Origin: Cyclospora cayetanensis
Lineage: Eukaryota > Apicomplexa > Conoidasida > Eucoccidiorida > Eimeriidae
NCBI RefSeq assembly: GCF_002999335.1
Contig: NW_020312096.1
Location: 33,780 to 97,779 of the forward strand
DNA length: 64,000 nucleotides
Direction of reading: 5' to 3'
Part shown: positions 32,701 to 43,600 of the stretch, one piece after another
How the letters are laid out: each line of letters starts with the position of its first letter
How positions within the stretch are numbered: position 1 is the stretch's first letter
Translations under genes and position numbers: made by a program
The notes under the pieces: model-generated
The model's database searches: none
Seen by the model: the letters and a program-made list of their open reading frames with translations, nothing else
What the model was told of the DNA's origin: nothing

Positions 32701-33663
32701 CTTCCTCGACCTGACCAGAGGGCCCTTCAGTGTCGTTCACAGCAATACCCGGCTTGCCAGCAGTCGCCTCTTGATCCTCACTAAGCGATGAATCTCTGAG
32801 GAGTGCCTCTGAGTCACCTCTGGCGTTCGCATCGTTTTCAGAGGGTGCCTCTGGGGCACCCGTTTGAGCTTCTATCAATGCATACGGATGGAAGCCATGA
32901 GATAAAAACTCATCTGCCCTTTTGGTCTTGTCTGCCGGTAACTGCGTAATGACTCCCATTGCTCCCATTTCGTGCAAATGGGAGGTCCACGCGGACACTA
33001 ACTGTTGCTCTGCGCAGGTAAACACCAGACCGCAAAATCTAAACGGGCAGCATATTTACCTGACGGCATTCCTGTACCCACTTTTGCTTCAGCTTTGTTC
33101 ACCCTGCAAGATGCTTCTGGTTCCCCGCAAGAACACCAGCAACAGGGGCTGTAGGGTTGTTTGCATCTGCTCTTACCCACAACCAATCGTTCCTGCACCT
33201 CGGAAACTTCTAGGGTTTGTAGAGTTGCCCGCTTATCTTCTTCAGTGCCCTCAATTCGCCCAAAGACCTTATTTTGCGCATCCACTGCATGAAACGATAC
33301 CACTTCACCCTTCACAGATTCCGACTTCGCCATACACCAGGGGACGATGCGAAAGGTCTCCCCACTGGAGGCCTGTATTGAGCTGTGTGCTGGTTCCAAG
33401 GGGCTGGTTGACGATTGACGCGCAGCAGCCACCGAGGATTTCTCTTCAGACTCCGAAAGAGGAACATCCGAGATGCCCGTCCCCGTCGACGAACTTTCTG
33501 GGAGCACTTGATGATCTTCAGGGGCGAGAGCTGCGGCCCCATTACTGTCGGCTGCTTCGGTAATTGTGAACAGGGTGGCGAAGAGAGCCAAAAAGGTTAA
33601 AATATCCAGTGCTCCCCTGACAGACAAAGCCCTAATGCCCCTGTTTCTTGCAGAAAGCCCCAT
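29772..33663 (-). CDS. Type I membrane protein with acidic repeats, eight phase-1 exons
   Basis: Minus-strand exons 33663-33060, 33009-32230, 32049-32005, 31926-31702, 31578-31408, 31135-31019, 30694-30476 and 30283-29772 join to 890 residues. All seven introns are phase 1. I see a signal peptide (ALDILTFLALFATLFTITEA), a luminal region with Cys clusters (CCWCSCGEPEASC), a Ser/Glu/Ala-rich region with four imperfect repeats of STEAESASKSGV, and further Cys-containing segments (LDCGRCMLRSDL, AKSCEGAVDCS, SMDCWQSFHAAGF). A membrane helix at about 815-831 (VAMLAVWFIVILFMDL) precedes a 59-residue tail that begins RRRR and contains TEWLWQDAPPPAEDEK. Topology is visible; the family is not recognised. 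A Trp-plus-acid tail is reminiscent of microneme adhesins, so a surface or apical-organelle role is inferred. The boundary at 31408 is the least certain. Confidence 0.75.
32370..32635. repeat. Imperfect coding tandem repeat (four copies)
   Basis: Four copies of a roughly 33-base block (starts near 32370, 32441, 32520 and 32592), spaced 70-80 bases apart, encode the STEAESASKSGV-type motif of the type I membrane protein on the minus strand. Confidence 0.8.
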
Positions 33664-33886
33664 CGCTCGCGCAATGAAAAATACGTATGGGGTAGGGTTG
33701 ATCTGCACTGTGTACAGCAAGGTGTGATGCCCAAGAGCCTGCCCATTTAGGAGCCGCTACTAAGCCCCATACGGCAGCCACTGCATCGTGAGTGGTACAC
33801 ACCCCAGGCTAAAGAGAATATGCTCAATGTACTAAAATCCAAATCTCCAAAGTGGCGGCTCAATGTCGTCGCTGCATGAAGAAAAC

Positions 33887-33915
33887 ATACTAGCTCTCCC
33901 CGGGAGAGCTAGTAT
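33887..33915. repeat. 29-base near-perfect palindrome
   Basis: Arms ATACTAGCTCTCCC (33887-33900) and GGGAGAGCTAGTAT (33902-33915) are exact reverse complements separated by one C. It lies about 220 bases upstream of the minus-strand type I membrane gene's start codon. Confidence 0.92.
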
Positions 33916-34662
33916 AATATGGAAAATGGCTCGTTTATTTCCGATCCACATTAGTAGGCAGCTAGTTATGGCGTAAATACAACGAAAATGGCACATGTTT
34001 CACGGTCGCTGGCTCGGGCTTCAAGCATCTGATCAAGGCGGTCGACTGTTGGGGGGTTCGAAGCCCCGGGTACACAACCCGACACGGTAGTCTCCAAAAC
34101 TATTACGTAATTTTGCACGTGCTTCTGTGTTGCCTTACATCTGAAGTATTTTTTCAGGGATCCGGCTACATGACTGAGCTCTTCTCCCTCGCCTTTTGTA
34201 TTGGTTTCGGCGTGTAGTTATTAGAGAGGTGCTGCCTGCTGTTCAGCTGGCAGTATACAGTGTGTTGCATTGCATTTCTCTTCTGTCGTGTGTGGTCTAC
34301 AGTGCAATCTTTCTGCACTGCGCAGTACAGGCTGCTGCCAACTCTTTGTTCCTTTGACTTCCCAGGTTTTTGTGCGCTCTTCTCCGTCGAACGCATGCAC
34401 CCGTGGCAGCAAGCGAAGCATACTTCTTCAAACCAGTTTTCATTAAACTAGTTATGTTCTGACACCACTCACTCCACTAGCGGCTAAATAGTCTGGCTGC
34501 TCATTTTTTCATTCTGGAAGCGCAGGATTAACTCAACACCATAAAAGTTACTCCTGTAAATTCCGTCTATGGGCTTCCATAGTGGCGCTTGACTCCTGGC
34601 TCAGGACAACCTAATTAGAAAGATTTGCGGTGTTTTCTTAAGTGATCCCTTCTTTCCTTGCA

Positions 34663-36625
34663 CGCGCCCCTTAGGGTTCCTACACGAGGGGAGAGGAAAT
34701 GCAGGTGTGCGCGTTGGTGCACCTTCGAAGAGTATCGCTTCATCCAAGGTCTCAGCAGGGTAAAAATAAACTTTAAACTCAAGAAGGAATGCAATTTAAA
34801 GTTTCGTGTGCACTTCTGTAGAACTCTTGCATTTGCCTGCTCTCACCCTTCAGAGTTCCTGTAGGAGGGAAGGGAGCAGCAGGCTACTCATTGCTGCGTC
34901 CTTTGATGAGTCAGGGCATCCATAGCCAGTAGCAGATAGCATCCAGTGTACGCGCGCACAACTGTGCATCTTCTTGTAGTGCTCATATGCAATAAATAAG
35001 GTATTCGAATCGACAGACGAATTAATCAACTCTTTAATAATTTGGTACAAAGTACAACTAATGCAGTCAAAAGTACTAAAGTGCAACTCAGCCCGCTACA
35101 TCTTCCCCACCAATTTCAAAGCCACACTCTCGTGCTTCTGACCTGTATGTCGATCACAACTGCATGAAGATGAGACTTCCCGCCCTCTCCCTACCCTCAA
35201 GCTCGGCAGAAACGCTATGGCAGTGCACTATGAAAAGAAAATGTTAAATCTAAGTGGGAAGATCAGCCACATACCCCCTACCCACGAAAGAGAAGACCAA
35301 CCAGCTAGCTCGCGGACGCAAGAAAGCTCGCTGTCGTCGGACTGCTGAAATGTGTCTATGCCGTTACGAAAAATGGCACACAAGTAAAATCTGTAGGAAT
35401 TTAAAATGCACCGAAGTTCAGCAGTGCCTCGGCATCTCGTAAAGCTATCTACGCATGAAAATACAGCGGAAGCATGCAACAAAGCCAATTCCGATGCCCC
35501 AAAGGAATAAGTAAGGATGTAGAGACAACACGCACATTTCAGCTATCCGACAACAGCGCGCTCTCTTGCTTCCGCGAGCGAGTTGGTTTGTTTCCTCGTT
35601 CGCGTCTGGCAAGCATTTAGATCTTTCGTCCATTCTATCTTCCTTCTCAATCTATTCCCTTTCGGCATTACTAACATGCATTGTCTTGTGTTTTCCGCGT
35701 GCATGGGTATTGACGGTAGGGTGGGAACACTTCCGCAGGCAGTGCGTAGGGGCAAACAAGTTTGGAGCTCGACGGCGTGTTTTTGACATAGAAAGGGGAG
35801 GATATCGCGGGTCGGCTACATATTAGGGACGTTGCACCACAACAGTTGTACTACTACAAATTAGGGGAAATGATGACCACTTGGATCGTCTTTTTGCTCG
35901 CGAATTTAATTTTGAAGGCTAGTGATACCTTAAAACAAGAATAATCAATGTTATTTGCGTATGCGCTTGAGGCAAAGCGAAACCAGCAATTAATAATCAA
36001 AGTATTCAAAGGATTTAGCAGCGCGCAGTTTACTTATTACATCTTGCCTTATATTGAGCTCTGAGTGGCCAGGGAAGGGCAAGGCGGAAGCTATCTTCTT
36101 GGAAAAAGGGTAACTTTTTGGTATGCTTGTACGGAGTGTGGAATTATGTGTCGTCCTGGGGACATCTTCTGTGGAGGATTACACATGATTTCAGCAAACT
36201 ACTATTTATACGTACAAGCTCCACTATATATAGCTCCTTTGACGTCTGATATGAGTTGGTTGCGTGGCCAGAAGATAGCACGCGCTAACAGACTCCTCAA
36301 TCGATAAAGCATCACTAGTAAAGCCTCAACTGTTGCAGTCCTCAGTGCAAAGGGGCTTGGTGTCAACTGATTGGTTCAAGCTTACCGTAGGAAAATGCTC
36401 AGGTCAGGACTAAATAAGGTTATTGAGTCCTCTTCCTAGACAATTCTCTTCTCGTTCCCCCCTCGCCTCTCTGGCATCCCAAATTAGGGGAGAGGAACAG
36501 CAGGAGCTGCGTCGGTGCATTCCTCGAGCAACCTTAGCATCCACAGCTAGTCGTGATTATCATCCAGTAAACATGCACAGAGCTTTAATTTTTACCATGT
36601 AAGCTAAAGGTACTATGCAATAAAG
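34663..36625 (+). repeat. Three diverged copies of a dispersed repeat
   Basis: Related blocks lie near 34663-34760, 34845-35000 and 36465-36625. Shared landmarks are a G/A-rich core (AGGGGAGAGGAA and AGGGAAGGGAGCAGCAGG), GCATCCAnAGCnAGT, a CATCCAGT motif and, in the last two copies, TATGCAATAAA. Order and spacing of the landmarks are conserved between the second and third copies. They may be relics of a mobile element or of a duplicated transcribed element. Confidence 0.5.
35290..35596. repeat. Imperfect inverted repeat, arms about 68-74 bases
   Basis: The sequence at 35290-35357 recurs in reverse complement at 35523-35596. Shared stretches include GCTCGCGGA, GTCGGA and GCTGAAATGTG. The spacer is about 165 bases, and both arms can be read as a similar peptide (TNQLARG...AEMC). 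This could be a MITE-like relic; no flanking target duplication was identified. Confidence 0.6.
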
Positions 36626-38552
36626 AAGACATACGAGTAGCCAAACCAAGGAATAAATTCTGTGCTTATCTTCAATCGAATGGAACTACAGACGTAGTAA
36701 GTACCTAAGTGTAGCTTTACTCGCTACACACTTGCATCTGAAATCTGCATCATCATCGATTCATGGTTGATGCAAAGAAGGATTGGAAGTATCTTTTGCA
36801 GCTCGTGAGGATGCGCGAATACCAGCAGAAACCTCATCAGAAAAATACAAGAGTTCTACAACTTGAACATTCAGCACGTATCTTGAATACTTTAATATAT
36901 TTGGAGGACCAAAAAACGCCAAAGTCCAAGTTATCCAGGCTGATTACCTGTTGATAATTGACTTCGTGATAAAATAGCGCCAAACGTTCCAGATTTCATC
37001 GCAGTTACATTTGCCTCACTACTACACAGCTGCACGATCTTGTCCGTGCTTGTACATTCAAAAGGCTTGCTGCTTTGCTCAGCCGAAAGAACAAGCAGCA
37101 ACAAATTACCGCGTATTTGACTATTATTTGCGGGGAGAACTAATAGTGCTCAAATTAAAGTAGTGCCTGTTGTCCTTCAGCTGCAACTCCTTTCTTTGTT
37201 TACAGGCATATCTCTTTCTATTCTAGCCCCAGCACAGAGAGAAAGAGACCACCTTTTACTTTTTAAGGTAGGTCAGCACAAAAACTGAAGTAAAGTGGCG
37301 ACAAGTTGATCTCTATAGCTCTTCTTGAGAAAGCGTGTTCTGCTATATACTAGCCCGAGTTTACTTTTTCTCTGCCTGTATTGCAACGCGTATACGGCGG
37401 TCCATTCAACTCTTCCGTGTAATGGCACGGTCGTTGCTTCAGTACTAGCTTGCGGTTAACTGCAGCCCATTATATGGACATCCTGCAAAGCGGCATTGTA
37501 TCTTCGTGTACTTATGTCGAAACCGTCAACGCCTAAATTGGGTTGTGCAAACTAAAACATCTTTACCAGCAGCACTCAAGAATGATACATAATTTTAATC
37601 TGAGGTGTGCCCACAGGAGTAGTGGACAAAAAGCAGATAGGCTTTGTGGAGGGCTATGCTGCACTTCGGCAGTTTCGTCTACACTAATTGTGTTTAATTG
37701 AGTATAATTCGACAATTGTCAACGCTGTTTGGCTATTTGTATTTGTTATTTATTGCACAGTATTGCTAGCGCATTTGGTAATAAACTGCAATGCTCTACA
37801 CCCCTGCTGGGTCCTATATGCAAATACTAGCGATGGATAAAGTGCTGAATGTTAAGGAGGTGAAGAAACCAGCACCTGAACTGTCCCTTTCCCCTCCCGT
37901 CGGAACCTTGTGGGACGCGGGCAGGAAGAGGAAAGGGCATTTTTGGAAAAACACTCAATTAGTATCCCTGACGTTTTTATTGATTCGGCAACTAAATCTC
38001 TCCCTGCGAAGTCCCCAGAGGGAGCACTGCAGGATTTAAGCACAAGAAACCAGTTGCAGCTACAGCGTCACTGTTTCAGAATGCCTTCCATACCGGAATT
38101 AAGCCTGAATAGGAACTGCATGCCTGTGACATGCTCGCATCAGCCTGCACCCGTCTGTGCAGTTGGTCGTGTGCCTCTGCGTGTTTTTGCGTTTGGATCC
38201 TTGGCAGAGCACAGTTATCCTACGAACAGAACTAAGCTCTTGCCTACATAAACGTCTAAGAAAATGACATTCCTAAAGCCTACTAGACGCTTAATGGAAC
38301 GCTGTGGGTAGTAGAGTTATTTCTTAGGTAAGTCCACCTTAGAGAGAACTCCAGTATTACACATACAAGAAATTTGACCTCTCTTTCCCGTAGATATACT
38401 TGCTTGCATCAGAAAACAAAACAGGATGCACACGCTTACTGAATAAACAATGAGATAGCAAGTTTTTCCTTCTTGTGTTTGGCACTTGTGATTCTGCTGC
38501 GAATTTTATTGCTGCCCAAGCTCGTTTGCCTTGTTCTTCTGCCTTTTGCTGT

Positions 38553-39895
38553 TTAAAATATACCAGCTTTGGGATCCGCAATGGCAGAATTGCTTGCGCT
38601 CAGCAAACGCAGAAGAGACTCAGTACCAGCAGTGCTGACCGGTTGCACTTCGAGGAATCGGCAGCGATGAGTGCTAGCGAATCTCCGACACGCTATGGCG
38701 GCTTTAGCCCATGCAGGCCCATCGCCTCCCTTAAAAATAAAACACACACCAGCTGTACGCAGGCTTGAACCTTATTTCACGTCATGTACAGTAGCTCATC
38801 AGAGGGTCTGTTTGAAATTTGTTGGTCGAACCGCACTCATAGTTTTGCCACTAGAATCGATACGGTAGTGTTAAAGTTACGGGAGAAATTGAAAGTGTCG
38901 CGAGACTTACTGCTGCCACAAGCAATACTTCCGGCTGACGGTTCGGTTGCAAGGCCTTCACACAAGAGTCTCGCAGTACCTGCAGCTGCTGAAGCTGTTC
39001 TGATACAGGTGTGCTTCCCTCAATCCCGGCATCGACAATAAGAAGCAGTGCGTGACTCTCCCTACAGAGCTCCACTCTCAGCTCAGAAAAGGCCTCGGCA
39101 ACGCTGAGAGCCCACACCGTCATGCGAATGTCAGTGCCTCTGCAAAATAAAAATCATCCGATTGTGCTCAAGCGTAAATATGACATTCTGTAGTGTTACT
39201 GCCTTTGCAGGCTAAAGCGCGCATTACTGACTGAGGGATTTCACAGAATGTGCCACCTGTATGCAGCAGCTAAAGACGGGTCCAGCAATATAAATTCGAT
39301 TAGAAATGCTGTGTCTCACTGCTGATTCAAGCGGCGCAGACCCCATTCCACGCCAACTGGCTCTCGCAGGACCTCCAGTGGAGGACTTTGCCCTGTGAGT
39401 AGCTTGCAGAATAAGGCCAGAGTGACTTTGTGATGGGTGCCCAGCAAGGAGACTTTTAGGTGCTTACAATGCATCCCGCCCCCCTGTAGACCCATGGCAG
39501 ACCGTCTGATGAGTATATGGTCACTAAATAACGCAATATGATCCGCTGAATTGGAACGAAATGAGTAGTCATTCTTGGAGGTCTCTGACAGACGGTCGTG
39601 GTCCAATTGGAGTGCATTTATAGTCCGCAAGGCAGAGCGTGGCAATACAGAATTAGCTGCCTGAGTTGCCATCATTACTTTATTCCCAGTGAATTGAAGC
39701 GTGTCGAAGAAAGCAATAGGAATCACCGGTAACAAGCTACAGCTCCACTAAAGGGGCAACGCCGTCTTTGACGCACTCCAGCCATGTAGGAGACACAAGA
39801 CAGGGCAGCTTGCTTAGGCGCTCTACCCTCCGTTGTAATTCCTTGAATCGTCTGCACCGTGCAACGTGGTTCTTGGCCAGTCTGGGCTCATGCAT
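38553..39895 (-). CDS. Degenerate Rab-like (pseudo-GTPase) protein
   Basis: Minus-strand exons 39895-39749, 39660-39342, 39137-38911 and 38729-38553 join to 289 residues, ending AIADPKAGIF. After about 112 residues of basic N-terminal extension, the last 175 residues align in order with a small-GTPase fold. LKVSLLGTHHKVTLALFCKL sits at the P-loop strand, VGVEWG at switch I, TVWALSVAEAF in place of the 'WDTAGQE' block, LLLIVDAG at strand 4, VLLVAAGGD where NKxD belongs, and FLEVQPVS where the SAK loop belongs. Every nucleotide-binding motif is lost (no GxxxxGK[ST], DxxG or NKxD). It is therefore probably a pseudo-GTPase scaffold or trafficking adaptor. The fold assignment is by eye. The start (ATG 39895) is the first Met of the first exon; an upstream exon is possible. 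Confidence 0.6.
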
Positions 39896-40601
39896 TGAGC
39901 AGGGTGGGGAATCCCTGTGCACTGCGGCTGAAGACGACGAAAAAAACCATTTTCTCAGAACAAAATAGTAAACCCAGAGAGAAAAAGATGTCCAGGGGAA
40001 GGGAAAGGGAGTAAGTGAATACAAGGACAAAATGTATGCGCCAGCGTTGGGCGGAATATGCTGCAGTTACATAACTGCTCAGGGAACAAATGGAGTATTG
40101 GATTCATTGGCTCGATTAAAAGCCTTGTAGCTTATCAAGTAGCATTAATAATGTATAAGTAGAGTTTTTCGTGATATACTCCCTCATAAGTTACGGTAAA
40201 CAGGAGTGAAGTGAGCACCTAGGTCTGTGGGTCAATCGGCACTTGGGTCACTTGGAATAATAAATAGGGGAGGAGGGGTCAGTTCTGCAGGTACTAAGCC
40301 GTCAAAAGGTTTTCGAAAGAAAACAAAATGTGCTTGAAGGTTTATTTACAGTGCCTCCTATTTTGGGCCAGTCCTTCGCTTACGTCCGCATAGGCCTGTC
40401 TACAAGGCGTCAGTAGTGAGGCCGTGGCCCCACGAAGGTATCATGCTGCCTCACACTTGAAAAAACAGCATTAGCACATGCGTTTGGTTTTGTAGTGCTT
40501 TGATTGCGCCTTTATAATTTAAGGATCTTGTGATGATGGGGCGAATCAAGCAAGGGGAAAAGCTGTGGCTTGTCGACAGCTCCGTCCAGTGCCGTCGCTC
40601 C
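39896..40601. other. Divergent intergenic region, no gene seen
   Basis: This stretch separates the start of the minus-strand Rab-like gene from the start of the giant plus-strand secreted gene and presumably holds both promoters. No coding-like frame or structured element was recognised. Confidence 0.5.
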
Positions 40602-43600
40602 ATGAGGCTGAGGCTCGCGTTTGTTTTAGCCGCTATTCTTGCCCCAGGCCGCTCTATCCTTGCTATCCATGCAATTCCGATAGACGGGGATGAGGTTTCA
40701 GCACACCCAGTCATTGAAGCCCACTGTAAGACAGCACCGCCGTAAACATCGGGACAGGGAGATAGTCACTACGAGGAAATCGGTGTCCTTGGGGGCAAGC
40801 GCGGTTCGGAAAGTAAATCCGTAAAAAAAAAAATAATCCCTGGAATGGGGTTCTGTATACTATTTGGTACGTCTCAGTGATTTCAATGATGAACCACGCT
40901 TTGACTCTTCTGTGGCCTCAACTGATGAGGAATGCGGAGAGGGAGGCACTTTCTCGGGACGCAGCCGAAAAGTTTGTTGAAGAAGCCTTTACAAAACTTC
41001 GGGATACAGGAAAAGAAATGCCTAAGGAACTACGCAGTATCCTCCTGTGGCATCTGACAAGTTAGTCTTCGTAAGAACTGTCGCCTTCTGAACGTTGGTT
41101 AGTTTGTGTGAGCCATTTCGGGTTTGGTTTGCAACATATGTGCGACTAGCTGCGCATGTAGGTCATGGTGCTTGACTTCTCCCGCTTCTCCTGCTTATGC
41201 TCTGTGGCCTTCAATTCTTTGTATCCCTATCTGTGTCGTATGCGGCAGCGTGCTTCCCCGTTGAAAATGGAGGTCTTCAAGGAATTCATGGTATTTTTGG
41301 TACAACAACCATCCTTGTTTGCCCTTCTGGCCTGAGTCTTACTTGCGCCCTGAAGGGGCTGGATATTCCTCTCTCTAAAGAGGCTCGCAGCCCCACACAA
41401 CTTCTTGAGGCTTCCCTATGTGGTAGGCGGAAATATTGCACTGGTCGATCCGGTCTAAGAGTCCAGCAAGTCGTTCTGGATGCGGTATCGTGCTCTTACC
41501 TCATTACCGACATTCCCGTGTGTTTTTAATTGTGGTGGACAACTATACGGTGCGTGCAATAAACAGTGAATCACGATAGGAGTAGCAGCCTCTTTGTGAC
41601 TTTTGCTGCTCGTTACCTGCAGCTGCAGCCATTCACCATATGGGTGAGGATGCAGCCGCTTATGCTACCATCACAAAGGGTAGGAATCTGGCTACAGATC
41701 AAGTCGTGGATTTGGCATTAGCTAAGACAAAGATGAAGCAGACAGATTCGGAGACAAAACAGCTGCTTCAAGCAGGAATTCGCGCTCAATTACAACTACA
41801 AAAGGGTTTCCAGAGGTTACAGTGGAGGCGATTTGTTAAATACTACAAACTGGCATCGGCATTTCGTCTGGCCCAACGTATAATGCTGGGATTTTCGTAC
41901 GATTAAAAAATGAAAGCGCTGCTTGAGTCTCCTGAGAGGTGGCTTTGCAGGATAGCACTTTCTTTACATTTTGCGAACCGTGTTTTTTCTGTGCGCAGCC
42001 CGCGTGTCAATGCGGTTGCCAACACATTCCACGTTTGCGAGTTTAGTGTGACACGTTACATGACCGAATCGGCATGAGATCAAGATTGATTTAGAACTCC
42101 TTGGTCTTGTCTCTTGCAGGTCTCTTGTTAAACCCCCAAAGAGAAGACTCTTCCTCCGCAGGCGCAGAGAAGCAGGCGCTGGATATGCAGAGCAAAGACG
42201 TCCTGAATCTTGCTACCTGTGTGGCTAAACGAGAATGCCTTGGTATTGGGAACAAAGGATACCATAAGGCTGTCCTTGAATGCATTGAGATAAACCCTGG
42301 GATCAGGGAAACGTCTGTCTTGCACCACTTCTTCCAGGGTACCCGCCTGAAGCTGGAAGATAGACTCTCGGCCGAAGTTTTTGCAAGTCCGTCCGCCGAC
42401 ACCTCTTCCAACGGTTTATTATTTTATCTCCTTAGGCTTTCCCGCGTGTACCACCTAGCCCTGATTGCTGTGTGAATCAATTTTGTCGCTCAGCATCTCT
42501 TTTAGTCCTTGAGTCCATCCTCCAAGGCGCCAAACTAGGCACGGCCGATGCAGCTCAACTACTTCAACTCACGCATGCGGATACCACAGCCTTTTCCTTG
42601 TTCCACCAGCTCATTGCAAAGTCTTTCAAGCTTTGCAGCCTCCCCGCAGCGGAAATAGTCAATAGCCATTTGGAGGCTTTGAGAGCGACAGAAGCAACCG
42701 CTACCAGTAGGATTATTCACAGGAAGTGGGCAGGTCCTGTAGGCAATTTTATGTGCTACTTTGGAACTTGTAATTGATTTCGTACACCAGCATAAGCAAA
42801 ATGTACTCTGTGATATTTCAATGAAAATTTAGCGCATCGGTTGAGACAACCCGCAATACGTTGCTGTCTGTTTACGTCCTGTCAATGTGGGTTCGTTCAG
42901 ATCCAGCACTGTTGGCTTCCATCGCTCTTGAGAACGCCCCTCTGCTATTCTCCTTAAACGCAGTTCACCCTCCTGCAGGTTTTGAAGACAATTATCAATC
43001 ACTGAAGCACACTGGAACACAACGTACGGATACTATAAAATGCAATTAGGAGGTGCAGGAACCCTATGAGGTCAAGGGAATAATACCTACTTGTTTAATT
43101 CTTCCAAAGGAAAGGATGAAATGTACTATCTGATAAACTGCATTGCCAGAACTGTCCTGCGTGCGCCGTGTTGCTTTTTGTACCAGTGGGGCTTGCCGTT
43201 ATTCGTCGGGCAGCAAAGATGATAAACATGTCGTGTGGAAAAGACAGGAATTGCAATAAGAGGAGCAATGCGTATATTAGCTGCATTTCCGAGAGCATTG
43301 AAAGTGTTGCATGGACGTCTCATCGGGATGTACTTAAGCAGCGCCTGCACGTGTTAGCACACTTCGCAGAAAATCCTGATCTCCTGCCAGAAGGCCCCCC
43401 GTTCACTGTTGCTTTGACACATTTCAAGTCAGCGGCAGCACAAATGGCTGACACCATACGCAAGTTCGCTCTCGCTTCTCACGGAGCTTTGGTGGCTTCA
43501 TATGGAGCACAAGATTCTAGCTCTAATTCGTTGGCAGAGTCATTGGAGCAGTTTGTGTCTGCACTCGATGACAATATACTTCCCACTGGATTCACATTCT

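Larger units (their letters stand above)
33664..38552. other. Gene-poor 4.9-kb region with diverged repeats
   Basis: No gene with recognisable exons was found on either strand, and the sequence is visibly richer in A and T than its neighbours, especially 35.8-37.8 kb. Weak frames at 36763-36954 and 37791-38251 lack support. It contains the palindrome at 33887, three related repeat copies (34663, 34845, 36465) and an imperfect inverted repeat (35290-35596), listed separately. Confidence 0.55.

Noticed and set aside
34005..34095. tRNA-like T-arm (GGGGGTTCGAAGCCCC)
   Set aside because: The T-arm is convincing, but no matching acceptor stem, D-arm or anticodon arm could be built from the flanking bases.
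36763..36954. Lys/Gln-rich 63-residue plus-strand frame
   Set aside because: AT-rich low-complexity composition in a gene-poor island, with no splice partners.
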